Source: Rhodospirillaceae bacterium (GTDB lineage: Bacteria; Pseudomonadota; Alphaproteobacteria; GCA-2721365). From it: DNA of 64,000 nt. The notes under the pieces are model-generated. The model had not been told where the DNA came from. It worked only from the letters and a program-made list of their open reading frames with translations, and did no database searches. The number at the start of each line of letters is the position of its first letter. Positions within the stretch are counted from its first letter, which is position 1. The position numbers and the translations under genes were made by a program. This document shows, piece by piece, positions 24,328 through 34,000 of this stretch. Location of the stretch: NCBI GenBank assembly GCA_002721365.1, contig PBKC01000031.1, positions 1-64,000 of the forward strand. The letters run 5' to 3'.

Positions 24328-25211
24328 GGCAGCCGGGCCAGGGCGCGCATCACCGTCCGCCGGGCGGTCGCCATGGCGATCAGGGCGGTCACGACCGGCA
24401 GGGCCACGAACGCAGCCGCCAGTGTCCAGTCGAAGCGGACGCGCGGCAGCAGGATCGATTCCATCGGCCCGCTCAACAGCCAGAAGACGGCGACCGTCAT
24501 CGCTGCGAATGCGATCCCCAGAAGCCCGCCCCGGAAACCGAGCAGCATCGCGTGCCACTGGAACTGGCGGGCGATGTAGCGGTCGCGAGCGCCGATCAGG
24601 TGCAAGAGCTCGACCAGATCGGCACGGGAGTCGAGACCCGCCCGGGTCACCAGCGTCACGGTCGCCGCGGTCGCCAGGATCACCAGCACGACGACGACGA
24701 CGGCGATACCCTGGATCGTCCGGGCGAGGTCGACGAGGCGGCCCAGCCACATCTTGCCCGTCAGGAGCTCGGCGCGCGGATCGGCGACCTTCAACTGCGC
24801 TTCCAGCCCCACCCAGTCCACCCACCGCGCCTCGTCCGGCTCGACATCGATCAGGACCGGCAGCGGAAGGCCGTCGACGACGTTCCCCTCGCCCAGCCAA
24901 GGCTCCAGAAGGTCGGCGATCTCCTCCTTGGGCACCACCCGGACCGACCGGATGCCCTGGGTGGCGTTGAGAACGTCGAGAACGGCATCGACCTGCGGCG
25001 GCTCCGCCGCCTCTCCCTCTCCCACCGGCTCGGCCGCCGGCAGCGTCACCGCCGCCCGCGCACCCGCGTCCCAGCCTGAAGCCGCTGCCTGAAGACCGAG
25101 CCCGCCGGCGATGGCAAGGGCGGCGAAATAGACCTTCAGCGCAATCACCCAAGGGACGAAACGCGACGATCCGTCGCCCTTGAGCGAGAGTTCAGAACGA
25201 CGATCGAACAT
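24324..25211 (-). CDS. ftsX: Cell division protein FtsX
   Basis: Membrane partner of FtsE, 295 residues. One N-terminal helix (VPWVIALKVYFAALAIAGGLGL), a periplasmic domain (TQGIRSVRVVPKEEIADLLEPWLGEGN ... LPVLIDVEP) and three C-terminal helices, as in FtsX. FtsEX couples ATP hydrolysis to activation of murein hydrolases at the septum. ATG 25211 directly abuts the ftsE stop with no spacer (TGAATG). The cytosolic segment between helices (SRADLVELLHLIGARDRYIARQFQWHAMLLG) is the family hallmark. Confidence 0.94.
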   Translation of the reverse strand: MFDRRSELSLKGDGSSRFVPWVIALKVYFAALAIAGGLGLQAAASGWDAGARAAVTLPAAEPVGEGEAAEPPQVDAVLDVLNATQGIRSVRVVPKEEIADLLEPWLGEGNVVDGLPLPVLIDVEPDEARWVDWVGLEAQLKVADPRAELLTGKMWLGRLVDLARTIQGIAVVVVVLVILATAATVTLVTRAGLDSRADLVELLHLIGARDRYIARQFQWHAMLLGFRGGLLGIAFAAMTVAVFWLLSGPMESILLPRVRFDWTLAAAFVALPVVTALIAMATARRTVMRALARLP

Positions 25212-25922
25212 TCAGCGCACCGCGATCGCGCGGTAGTCCTCGTGGACCAGATTGCCGCCGCGAAGCCACATCACCGGGTGACGGAACTGGTTCAGCATCA
25301 TCTCGTCATGGGTGGTGATCACCACCGTCGTCCCGAGCTTCTGGTTGAGCTGCTCGAACAGCGTCAGAAGCCGCCGGCTGTTCTCGGAATCGACATTGCC
25401 GGTGGGCTCGTCGGCCAGCAGCAGCTTGGGCTTGCGGATGATCGCCCGGGCGATGGCCAAGCGCTGCTGCTCGCCCCCCGAAAGCGTGGCCGGCAAGGCG
25501 TCGAAGCGGTCGCGCAAGCCCACCCAGTCGAGCAGCTCCTCGACCATGCGTCGGATCTCCTTCTCGCGGGTGCCCGCGATGCGAAGCGGCAGGGCGACGT
25601 TGTCGCGTGCACTCAAATGGTTGATCAGGCGGAAGTCCTGGAAGACGATGCCGATCTGCTGCCTGAGCGCGGCGAGCTTCTCGCGCGACGCTGTGGCGAT
25701 GTCCTGGTCGAACATCGTGACCAGCCCGCGCGAGGGCCGGTGCGCGAGCGAGAGCAGGCGCAGGAGGGACGACTTACCGGCGCCGCTGGCGCCACTGATG
25801 AAATGAAAGGAGTTGGGCTCGAGCGTGAAGCTGATGTCGCGCAGCACCTCCCGGCCGAGCCCGTAGCGCATGCCGACATTCTCGAAGCGAACCAAGCCGG
25901 TGGTCCTCCTTGGACGTGCCAC
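25212..25922 (-). CDS. ftsE: Cell division ATP-binding protein FtsE
   Basis: 236 residues. Walker A SGASGAGKSSLLRLL, the FtsE-type Q-loop VFQDFRLINHLSARDNVALPLRI, signature LSGGEQQRLAIARAI, Walker B LLLADEPTGNVD and H-loop TTHDE. First gene of the string that continues with ftsX, the HAD phosphatase, ydcF and plsC on the minus strand. Divergent from the zinc-ribbon gene, with a 125-base gap that must hold both promoters. Confidence 0.95.
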   Translation of the reverse strand: MARPRRTTGLVRFENVGMRYGLGREVLRDISFTLEPNSFHFISGASGAGKSSLLRLLSLAHRPSRGLVTMFDQDIATASREKLAALRQQIGIVFQDFRLINHLSARDNVALPLRIAGTREKEIRRMVEELLDWVGLRDRFDALPATLSGGEQQRLAIARAIIRKPKLLLADEPTGNVDSENSRRLLTLFEQLNQKLGTTVVITTHDEMMLNQFRHPVMWLRGGNLVHEDYRAIAVR

Positions 25923-26047
25923 AGGGCCGTCGACACGCCGCCAAGCCGATGGGGATCGAGCATCGCACAGCCCCCCGAGAGCGTCCAGCCTTGCCTTGAG
26001 TTCGGCAAACTCCTATAAAACCATACCTTTAGCCTGACTCCGGGCCG

Positions 26048-26728
26048 ATGATCGTTACCTGCCCTTCGTGCGCGACACGGTACAATCTCGACCCCGGCGG
26101 CCTCGGCCCCGAGGGACGGACTGTGCGGTGCAGCCATTGCGGCCGCCGGTGGCACCAGGAGCCGCCGACGGACATGCCGGTGCGCGTCGACGCGCCGCCG
26201 GTCGACGACGATCCGTTCGACTTCGGACCGCCGGAAGAAGCCGATCGGCCGCGTCCGACTCCTCCGATCACGTCGCATCAGCGGTCGAGCGACAGCTGGG
26301 TCGCCTGGGCCGGCCTGATCAGCGCGGTGGTTCTGGTGCTGGCCGGCGCCTATTTCGCCCGCAACGTCATCGTCGCGTTCTGGCCGCCCGCCGCGAAGAT
26401 CTACACCACCATCGGCGTGCCGCTGTCGGCCGAAGCGATACGGGGCCGATCCCAGCTCGACTTCCGCAACGTCGAACCCAGCCGCATCGTCGAGAACGGC
26501 GAGACGGTATTGGTGGTGAAGGGCGAGATCGTCAACGGCTCGGAGGATGTGACCGCGGTGCCTGAGGTCCGCGTCATCATGCGTGGCGACGAATCCCAGG
26601 AGCTGGGAAGCTGGACCTTCCGTCCGCCGGAGGTGCGTCTGGTCCCCAACGAGATCATCCGCTTCGAAACCCGCTACCAGAACCCGCCGCCGGAGACGGC
26701 CGGCCTGACTTTGGTCTTCCTAGGCTGA
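26048..26728 (+). CDS. Zinc-ribbon membrane protein, MJ0042/DUF3426 type
   Basis: 226 residues. The N-terminus is an MJ0042-type zinc ribbon, CPSC near residues 5-8 and CSHC about 24 residues on, followed by a Pro/Asp-rich linker, one membrane helix (WVAWAGLISAVVLVLAGAYFA) and a periplasmic DUF3426-like domain (PSRIVENGETVLVVKGEIVN, PPEVRLVPNEIIRFETRY). Genes of this type often lie divergent from ftsE in alphaproteobacteria; function is not established. The last 9 bases overlap the end of the convergent tlyA gene. Confidence 0.85.
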   Translation: MIVTCPSCATRYNLDPGGLGPEGRTVRCSHCGRRWHQEPPTDMPVRVDAPPVDDDPFDFGPPEEADRPRPTPPITSHQRSSDSWVAWAGLISAVVLVLAGAYFARNVIVAFWPPAAKIYTTIGVPLSAEAIRGRSQLDFRNVEPSRIVENGETVLVVKGEIVNGSEDVTAVPEVRVIMRGDESQELGSWTFRPPEVRLVPNEIIRFETRYQNPPPETAGLTLVFLG

Positions 26729-27487
26729 TGCCTTGGCCGCTCCGGTATTCCTCCGGGCGGCAACCAGGAACTCGGTGTTGCCGCTGGGGCCCTTGATCGG
26801 GCTTTCCGTTACGCCGAGGACCGACCAGCCCATTTCCTCGGATAGCCACGCCACCGCCGCCTCGCAGACGGCACGGTGCTTTTCGGGGTCGGTGACCACA
26901 CCACCCTTCCCGACTTCGCCTTTGCCGACCTCGAACTGCGGCTTGATCAGGGCGACAAGGACCGCATCGGGTGCGGCGAGCGACAAGGCGGCGGGAAGGA
27001 CGGCACGCAGGCCGATAAAGCTCGCATCGCAGACGATCATGGCGACCGGCTCCGGGATCGTCGCTTCGTCGAGATGGCGGGCGTTGGTGCGTTCGAGGAC
27101 GACGACGCGGGGATCGCTGCGGAGGCGCCAGTCGAGCTGGCCGTGGCCGACGTCGACCGCATAGACCTTGGCGGCACCCTTCTGCAGCAGGACGTCGGTG
27201 AAACCGCCGGTCGAGGCGCCGACATCGAGAGCGACGACGCCCGTGGGGTCGATCGCGAAATGCTCCAGCGCATGGGCGAGCTTCACCCCACCGCGGGAGA
27301 CCCAGGGATGGTCGCGCCCGCGCACCTCGACAGCCGCATCGGCCGGAAGCTGATCGCCGGGCTTCTCGACCCGCCGCTCCCCCGAGAAGACCAGACCGGC
27401 CAGGATCAGCGCCTGCGCCCGACTACGGCTTTCGGCGAGGCCGCGGTCGACCAGCAGAGAGTCGACACGAACCTTCTTGGATGCCAC
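26720..27487 (-). CDS. tlyA: TlyA family rRNA 2'-O-methyltransferase
   Basis: 255 residues. N-terminal S4 RNA-binding domain (VRVDSLLVDRGLAESRSRAQALILAGLV) followed by an FtsJ-like methyltransferase domain with SAM motif I LDVGASTGGFTDVLLQKGA, the segment VYAVDVGHGQLDWRLRSDPRV and IVCDASFIGL. TlyA methylates cytidines in 16S/23S rRNA; older annotations call it hemolysin A. In many alphaproteobacteria it sits next to dxs and ispA; here ispA is 17 bases upstream on the same strand and dxs is absent. Confidence 0.93.
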   Translation of the reverse strand: MASKKVRVDSLLVDRGLAESRSRAQALILAGLVFSGERRVEKPGDQLPADAAVEVRGRDHPWVSRGGVKLAHALEHFAIDPTGVVALDVGASTGGFTDVLLQKGAAKVYAVDVGHGQLDWRLRSDPRVVVLERTNARHLDEATIPEPVAMIVCDASFIGLRAVLPAALSLAAPDAVLVALIKPQFEVGKGEVGKGGVVTDPEKHRAVCEAAVAWLSEEMGWSVLGVTESPIKGPSGNTEFLVAARRNTGAAKASA

Positions 27488-27504
27488 CGCGCCGGTTTGC
27501 CGGC

Positions 27505-28392
27505 TCAGTTCCGGCGTTCGACGACGAAGGCGGCGACCGCCCGCAGGGCGTCGGCGCTGTCGCCGAACCGGCCCAGATGCTCGACCGCCTGATCCGACAG
27601 CCGACGGGCGTGCTGCCGGGCCTCTTCGACGCCCAGCATAGACACGAACGTCGCCTTGCCGCGCTCGGCATCCTTGTTGACGCCCTTGCCGACCTCGGTG
27701 GCGTCACCCTCGACGTCGAGCAGATCGTCGGCGATCTGGAAGGCGAGCCCGAGATCGTGAGCGTAGAACTGGAGCGCATGCCGGTCTTCTTCGCGCGCTC
27801 GTGCGAGGATCGCTCCCGACTGGCAGGCGAAAGAGATCAGCGCGCCGGTCTTCAGCCGCTGGAGACGCGTGATGGCATCGAGGTCGACCTCCGCATGCTC
27901 GGCTTCGAGGTCGATCATCTGGCCGCCGACCATCCCCGCCATGCCGGCGGCAACGGCAAGCTCGTGCACCAGAGCACTGCGAACGGCGCCGTCGGAATGG
28001 GTCTCCTGCGCCGACAACACCTCGAAGGCCAGGGTCAGAAGACCGTCGCCGGCCAGAATCGCGGTCGCTTCGTCGAAGGCGATATGGGCGGTCGGCCGGC
28101 CACGACGCATCGCGTCGTCATCCATCGCCGGCAGGTCGTCATGCACCAGCGAATAGCTGTGGATCATTTCGATCGCCGCCGCCACGCGCAGCGCCGAGTC
28201 CGGCGCGACGTCGAACAGCCCGGCGCTCTCGATCGCCAGGAACGGCCGGAGCCGCTTGCCACCTCCCAGCACCGCGTAACGCATCGCCTCGATCAGCCGC
28301 GCTTCCGGCCCCTCGCGGAGCACGATCAGACGGTCGAGCTCCCCCTCCACCGCCTTGGCGGCGGCGCTCATGGCACGAATAAGGCCGGTCAA
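27505..28392 (-). CDS. ispA: Farnesyl diphosphate synthase (polyprenyl synthetase family)
   Basis: 295 residues. IspA condenses IPP with DMAPP/GPP to farnesyl diphosphate. The two Asp-rich motifs are DDLPAMDDD (residues 85-93) and DDLLD (222-226); the IHSYSLVHDDLPAMDDDAMRRG context matches bacterial IspA, with the two-residue insert in the first motif. The frame begins with TTG 28392, overlapping the xseB stop as TTGA; ATG 28371 (MSAAAKAVEG) is the alternative and neither has a strong ribosome site. The gene order hdac-xseB-ispA-tlyA is one transcription unit. Confidence 0.93.
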   Translation of the reverse strand: MTGLIRAMSAAAKAVEGELDRLIVLREGPEARLIEAMRYAVLGGGKRLRPFLAIESAGLFDVAPDSALRVAAAIEMIHSYSLVHDDLPAMDDDAMRRGRPTAHIAFDEATAILAGDGLLTLAFEVLSAQETHSDGAVRSALVHELAVAAGMAGMVGGQMIDLEAEHAEVDLDAITRLQRLKTGALISFACQSGAILARAREEDRHALQFYAHDLGLAFQIADDLLDVEGDATEVGKGVNKDAERGKATFVSMLGVEEARQHARRLSDQAVEHLGRFGDSADALRAVAAFVVERRN

Positions 28393-28655
28393 AACGGAAT
28401 CTCGTCTTCCTGGCCGACGGGCTCGGCAGCTACCGCCCCGTCGCTCCCCTCGACGATCTTCTCCACCCGTTCACGGGCCTGCGAGAGCTTGCGCTCGCAA
28501 TGCTGCTTGAGGAGATGCCCGCGCTCATAGGCGCCGATCGCCCCTTCGAGGTCGGTTTCGCCGCTCTCCAGCTTCTTGACGATCTGCTCCAGCTCCTGCA
28601 GCGCCTGCTCGAAGCTCATCTTCGCGATATCGGGCTTTTCTTCGGGTTCCGCCAT
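28389..28655 (-). CDS. xseB: Exodeoxyribonuclease VII small subunit
   Basis: 88 residues from ATG 28655, which is preceded by AAGGA; the frame opens at 28697 but that start would overlap the upstream gene with no ribosome site. The family core [44 protein letters not shown] is intact, followed by an acidic tail ending in DEIPF. XseB forms exonuclease VII with XseA, which is not in this window. Stop overlaps the TTG of ispA. Confidence 0.94.
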   Translation of the reverse strand: [88 protein letters not shown]

Positions 28656-28693
28656 GCCGTCCTTGCTTGTCTTGGTGCCGGTACGCCCGGCGA

Positions 28694-29620
28694 TCAATCG
28701 GCCATCAGCGCCGCGACATGCGCGGCGGCCGAGGCCGCCAGACTGGGCAGATCGTAACCGCCTTCGAGCGTCGAGACGATGCGCCCGTCACAACTCTGCT
28801 TCGCCACCTTCCTGATTTCCCGCGTCACCCAGGCGAAATCCTCCTCGGTCAGAGCGAGCTGCGCCAGCGGGTCGTCTTCATGGCCGTCGAAGCCTGCGGA
28901 GATGAACACCATTTCGGGCCGAAAGTCGAACAATGCCGGAAGGATGTGCTCGCGCCAGGCGAGGCGGAAGTCGGCGCCCCCCGACATCGGCCGCAGTGGC
29001 CGGTTCACGATGTTTCCCACACCCGTCTCGGACAAACGCCCGGTTCCCGGATAAAGCGGCATCTGATGGGTGGAGGCGAAGAAGACCCGGCTGTCGCCTT
29101 CGAAGATCGCCTGGGTCCCGTTGCCGTGGTGGACGTCGAAATCCAAGATCGCGACGCGGGCGAGGCCATGCTCGGCACGGGCATGGGCGGCGCCCACGGC
29201 AATGTTGTTGAACAGACAGAAGCCCATGGCCCGGCCCGGCTCGGCGTGATGGCCGGGCGGACGAACTGCGCAGAAGGCGTTCTCTGCTTCTCCCGCCATC
29301 ACCGCATCGACCGCCGCGCATACGCCGCCGGCGGCTCGAAGCGCCGCGTCACCCGATTGCGGAGACATCGCGGTATCGGCGTCGAGGTTGTAATATCCCT
29401 CCGCAGGAACACTGGCGAGGATGTGATCCACATGGTCCGGGCGATGGACCCGCATGATCTGGGTGACCTCCGCCTGGGGTGCTTCCCGGCGTATCAGGGG
29501 CGCGAAAGCGGGCCCGTCCAGCGCCTTCAGAACCGCCCGTAGCCGCTCGGGCCTTTCCGGGTGGCCGGGTGCCGGGTCATGTGCCATGCATACGGGGTGC
29601 GTGAATAAAAAGGTTGCCAT
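28694..29620 (-). CDS. Histone deacetylase family protein (class II-like, acetylpolyamine/acetoin type)
   Basis: 308 residues with an arginase-like deacetylase fold. Zinc and catalytic motifs are complete: RPPGHHAEPGRAMGFCLFNN (tandem His), DFDVHHGNGTQ (Asp, His ligands), and SAGFDGHEDDPL (Asp ligand), then EGGYDL. Bacterial members act on acetylpolyamines or other small amides. It is upstream of xseB on the same strand and divergent from the RND adaptor gene. Confidence 0.92.
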   Translation of the reverse strand: MATFLFTHPVCMAHDPAPGHPERPERLRAVLKALDGPAFAPLIRREAPQAEVTQIMRVHRPDHVDHILASVPAEGYYNLDADTAMSPQSGDAALRAAGGVCAAVDAVMAGEAENAFCAVRPPGHHAEPGRAMGFCLFNNIAVGAAHARAEHGLARVAILDFDVHHGNGTQAIFEGDSRVFFASTHQMPLYPGTGRLSETGVGNIVNRPLRPMSGGADFRLAWREHILPALFDFRPEMVFISAGFDGHEDDPLAQLALTEEDFAWVTREIRKVAKQSCDGRIVSTLEGGYDLPSLAASAAAHVAALMAD

Positions 29621-29711
29621 GAGCCGTGCATGCTAGCAGGAGTCGTCGGCTGGCTGTTATGCCGCAATTCTTCGATTGTCCAGGGAGGACCGATCTTCAA
29701 ATCTGTACCGC

Positions 29712-29733
29712 CTGCCTTTTTGGGGAAAGGCAG
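29712..29733. promoter_or_regulatory. Hairpin in the gap upstream of the RND adaptor gene
   Basis: CTGCCTTT (29712-29719) pairs with AAAGGCAG (29726-29733) around a six-base loop, about 100 bases ahead of the adaptor start and 92 bases from the divergent deacetylase start. No T-run follows, so it may be a leader hairpin or a regulator site rather than a terminator. Confidence 0.3.
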
Positions 29734-29832
29734 CGGGGGTGTGCGCATCTTGCCGCGTAACGGAAATGCCGGAATAATCCGGCCGCTGCAAGGGCCCGCC
29801 GGCCGCAGATCAGATCGGGATACAGGGAACGC

Positions 29833-30960
29833 ATGAGACAGGTCATCATCCTCGTCATTCTTGCCGCCATCGGCGGCACCGCGTGGTACTTCCGCGCTGA
29901 TCTACCGTTGATCGGGTCGATGTTCTCCGAAGAACAGGCGACCGCGAGTGGCGGCAGTCAGCGGCCACCGACCCCTGTCGACGTCGCGCTCGCCCGGGCC
30001 GACACCGTGACCATCACGCAGGAAGCGGTCGGCACCACGCGCGCCAACGAGGCGGTGACCATCACCTCCAAAGTCCGGGGGCTGGTGACCAAGATCAATT
30101 TCGAGGAAGGTCAGCAGGTCGAGGAAGGCCGGGTTCTCGTCGAGTTCGAAGCCAACGAGGAGCGGGCCGCGATCGAGGAGCAGCAGGCTCAGCTGGTCAT
30201 GCGCAGGGCCGAGCTGACCAATGCGCGCCAGCTTTACGAACGCGCCACCCAGCTTCTCGCGACCAACAACGTTCCCGCCGCGCGCGTGGATGAACTGAAA
30301 GCCCAGCTCGACGCTGCCGAAGCTGCGGTGAACGTCGCCCAAGCCGCGATCCGCGCCGCGCAGGCCCGCTACCAGAACTACCGGATCGTCGCGCCGTTCA
30401 GCGGCAAGCTAGGCTTCCGATCGATCAGCCTGGGTGCGTTGATCGAGCCGGGGACCGAAGTGACGACCCTGGACGACCTGACACCGATCAAGCTCGACTT
30501 CCAGGTCCCGGAACGGAACATGGCCGACATCACGGTCGGGCAGGAGGTTTCGGCACAGACCGCGGCTTATCCCGAGCGCGTGTTCTTCGGCACCGTTACC
30601 TCGATCGACACCCGCGTCGACTCCGTCACCCGCGCCGTCCAGGTGCGCGCCGAGATCGCCAACGAGGACGGATTCCTGCGCCCCGGCCTGTTCATGAACG
30701 TGACGCTGGGCGTGCGGGCACGCGAGAACGCCGTCATCGTGCCCGAGGAAGCCTTGGTGGCGGAGGGCAATGCGCGGTACCTTTTTGTCGTGCAGGACGG
30801 CGTCGCCAAGCAGGTCTTCGTCGAGTTGGGCCAGCGTCTTCCCGGCGAGGTCGAGATCGTGAACGGCGTCCAGGCCGGCGACGTGGTCGTCACCGGCGGC
30901 AGTCAGAAGCTGCGTGACGGCGCACCGGTAGCCCCGCGGGAAGGCCCCGCGACGAGTTGA
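29833..30960 (+). CDS. RND efflux periplasmic adaptor subunit (MFP)
   Basis: 375 residues. An N-terminal membrane anchor (QVIILVILAAIGGTAWYF) is followed by a barrel-sandwich half-motif (VTITSKVRGLVTKINFEEGQQVEEGRVLVEFEAN), a coiled-coil hairpin (residues about 110-180, rich in Ala/Gln/Glu), the second half (YRIVAPFSGKLGFRSISLGALIEPGTEV) and beta-barrel and membrane-proximal domains. It bridges the inner-membrane pump to a TolC-like channel. The pump gene follows after 135 bases. No outer-membrane factor is encoded nearby, so a shared TolC is assumed. Confidence 0.94.
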   Translation: MRQVIILVILAAIGGTAWYFRADLPLIGSMFSEEQATASGGSQRPPTPVDVALARADTVTITQEAVGTTRANEAVTITSKVRGLVTKINFEEGQQVEEGRVLVEFEANEERAAIEEQQAQLVMRRAELTNARQLYERATQLLATNNVPAARVDELKAQLDAAEAAVNVAQAAIRAAQARYQNYRIVAPFSGKLGFRSISLGALIEPGTEVTTLDDLTPIKLDFQVPERNMADITVGQEVSAQTAAYPERVFFGTVTSIDTRVDSVTRAVQVRAEIANEDGFLRPGLFMNVTLGVRARENAVIVPEEALVAEGNARYLFVVQDGVAKQVFVELGQRLPGEVEIVNGVQAGDVVVTGGSQKLRDGAPVAPREGPATS

Positions 30961-31095
30961 TCGAGCACCCGGCCGAAGGAGCGGGTGCGACAATTCGCTC
31001 CGAAGTACAGTAGAACGAAGACGCAGGATGTCAGGAGTCGGACCGGCGTGACTCAGCAGTGAGGCCGGCTGGCTCCCCTTGAGGAGGCGATTGGG

Positions 31096-34000
31096 ATGGT
31101 TCTGTCCGACACATGTATCAAGCGGCCGGTCTTCGCGACCGTGATGAGCTTGATCCTGGTCATTTTCGGCCTGTTCGCCTTCCAACGGCTCGCGATCCGC
31201 GAATATCCGGACATCGATCCCCCCACCGTCTCGATCGTCACCCTGTACAAGGGCGCGTCGGCCCAGATCATCGAGACGCAGGTCACCCAGATCATCGAAG
31301 AGGCCGTCGCCGGTATCGAAGGCATCAAGAAGCTGACCTCGAAGAGCCGCGAAGAGCGCTCCGAGGTCAACATCGAGTTCATCTTGAGCCGCGACGTGGA
31401 CAATGCGGCGAACGATGTCCGCGACAAGGTGGCGGCGGTCATCGGCGACCTTCCCGACGACGTCGACACCCCGATCATCAACAAGGTCGAGGCTGACGCG
31501 AGCCCGATGATCTGGATCGCGCTGACCTCGACGCAGTGGGACCAAGTCCAGCTTTCCGACTACGCCGACCGGTATCTGGTCGACCCGCTGTCGGTCGTGC
31601 CCGGCGTTGCCAGCGTGATGATCGGCGGCGAGCGGAAGCCCGCCATGCGCATCTGGCTGGACCGGCGGGCGATGGCCGCGCGCGGCATTACCGTCCAGGA
31701 CGTCGAGAACGCGGTCCGCCAGCAGAACGTCGAGCTTCCGTCGGGCCGTATCGAGTCCTCGCTCCGCGAATTCACCGTGCGCACCGAGTCCGGCCTCGTC
31801 ACGCCCGAGGAGTTCCGGGCGCTGGTGGTCAAGGAGAAGGACGGCTACCTCGTCCGCATGGGCGAGATAGCCGATGTCGAACTCGGCACCGAGGAACTGC
31901 GCTACGAGGTGCGCGTCGCCGGTCAGGCGGCAATCGGCCTCGGCGTCGTCCGTCAGTCCAAGGCCAACGAAATCGAAATCGCTCGCGGGATCCGCGCCGA
32001 GATCGAAAAGATCAGGCCGTCGTTGCCGTCCCACATCACGATGAAGGTCGCCTACGACAAGTCGCGCTTCGTCGACGCGTCGATCGGCGAGGTGTTCCAC
32101 GCCCTGTTCATCGCCATGCTGCTGGTGGTGGGCGTCATCTTCGTCTTCCTGCGGTCGCTGCGTGCCACGTTGATTCCGGCGATCGCGATCCCGGTATCGC
32201 TGATCGCGTCGTTCATGGTGCTCGCAATGATGGGCTTCTCGATCAACGTGCTGACCTTGCTGGCCTACGTGCTCGCGGTCGGTCTGGTGGTCGATGACGC
32301 CATCGTCGTTCTGGAAAACATCCACCGGCGCATCGAGCTCGGCGAGCCGGTGCTCCTGGCATCGTTGCGTGGCTCGCGTCAGATCGGCTTCGCGGTCATC
32401 GCCACCACCCTGGCCCTGATCGCGGTGTTCATCCCCATCTCGCTGATGTCGGGCAACACCGGCCGGCTGTTCAGCGAGTTCGGCGTCTCTATCGCCGGAG
32501 CCGTCGTGTTCTCGGGCTTCGTCGCACTGTCGCTGACGCCGATGATGTGCTCGAAGCTGCTCAGCGACCACGACCACGAGAGCGCGCTGATCAACAAGAC
32601 CGAGCGCTACTTCCAGGCCATGAACAATGGCTATCGCTGGCTGCTGGCCAAGGCCCTGGCCGTTCCGGCGGTCATCGTCGCGATCACCCTGATGGTATCG
32701 GCCGCGGCCTACCTGATCTTCGAGCAGATCCCGCAGGAGTTCGCGCCCACCGAAGACCGCGGCGTGTTCCTGACCGTGCTGATGGCGCCCGAGGGTGCCA
32801 CCATCGACTACACGCGGGGTTACCTGCTTGAGGTCGAGAACAAGCTGCACCCCTACATCGAATCCGGCGAGATCGACACGCTGTTCGGCGTCGTCGCGCC
32901 GGGCCTCAGCCGTCCGAGCCCGGTCAACTTCGCGATCGCCTTCGCCGTGCTGTCGCCCTGGGATCAGCGCAGCCGCAAGCAACAGGACATCGTCGCCGAG
33001 ATCTTCCCGCAGCTTCTGGGCATTCCGGGCGCCAACGTCTTCGCGATCAACCCGCCGAGCCTCAATCAGCCCGGCCGGTCGGCACCGGTGCAATTCGTCA
33101 TCGGCGGTCCGAGCTACGATACCTTGAAGGAATGGCGCGACATCATCCTCGACAGGGCGTCGGAAAACCCGAACCTGCTGAGCCTCGACGCCGACTACAA
33201 GGAAACCAAGCCCGAGCTCAAGGTCGACATCGCCCGCAACCGGGCCGCCGACCTCGGCGTCTCGATCGAGGCGATCGGGCGAACGCTCGAGACCATGCTC
33301 GGCGCCCGCGAGGTCACGACCTACAACGACCGCGGCGTGCAGTACAACGTCATGCTCCAGGCCAAGCCCGAGGACCGGGTGACGCCGCAGGACCTGTCGA
33401 ACATCTATGTTCGCTCCGACACCACCGGCCGCCTGATTCCGCTCCAGAATCTGGTGACGGTGCGCGAGACGGCGGGCCCGAAGGAGCTCAACCGCTTCGA
33501 CCGGCTGCGGTCGGTGACGATCTCGGCCTCGCTGGCGCCGGGCTACTCGCTGGGTCAGGCGCTGGACTACCTCGACAACCTCGCCCGCCAGAGCCTGCCG
33601 GCCGAGGCGCGCATCACCTATGACGGCCAGTCGCGCGAGTTCCGCGATTCGAGCAGTTCGCTGCTGCTCGCCTTCGGCCTCGCCGTGCTGATCATCTTCC
33701 TGGTGCTGGGCGCCCAGTTCGAGAGCTTCATCCATCCGCTGATCATCCTGCTCTCAGTGCCGCTGGCGGTGACCGGCGCCTTGGGGACGCTGTGGGCGAC
33801 GGGCATCACGCTCAACGTCTACAGTCAGATCGGCATGGTCATGCTCATCGGTCTGGTGGCGAAGAACGCCATCCTGATCGTCGAGTTCGCCAACCAGCTC
33901 CGTGAGCAGAACTACGACATCAAGACGGCGGTCCGGGAGGCCTCGGTCACCCGCCTTCGCCCGATCCTGATGACGACGATCGCCACCGTCTGTGGCGCCA

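Noticed and set aside
30409..33735. A 1108-codon open frame antisense to the RND adaptor and pump
   Set aside because: It is the mirror of two well-supported genes; its product is rich in Arg, His, Asp and low-complexity runs with no domain motifs. High GC at third positions leaves long antisense frames open.
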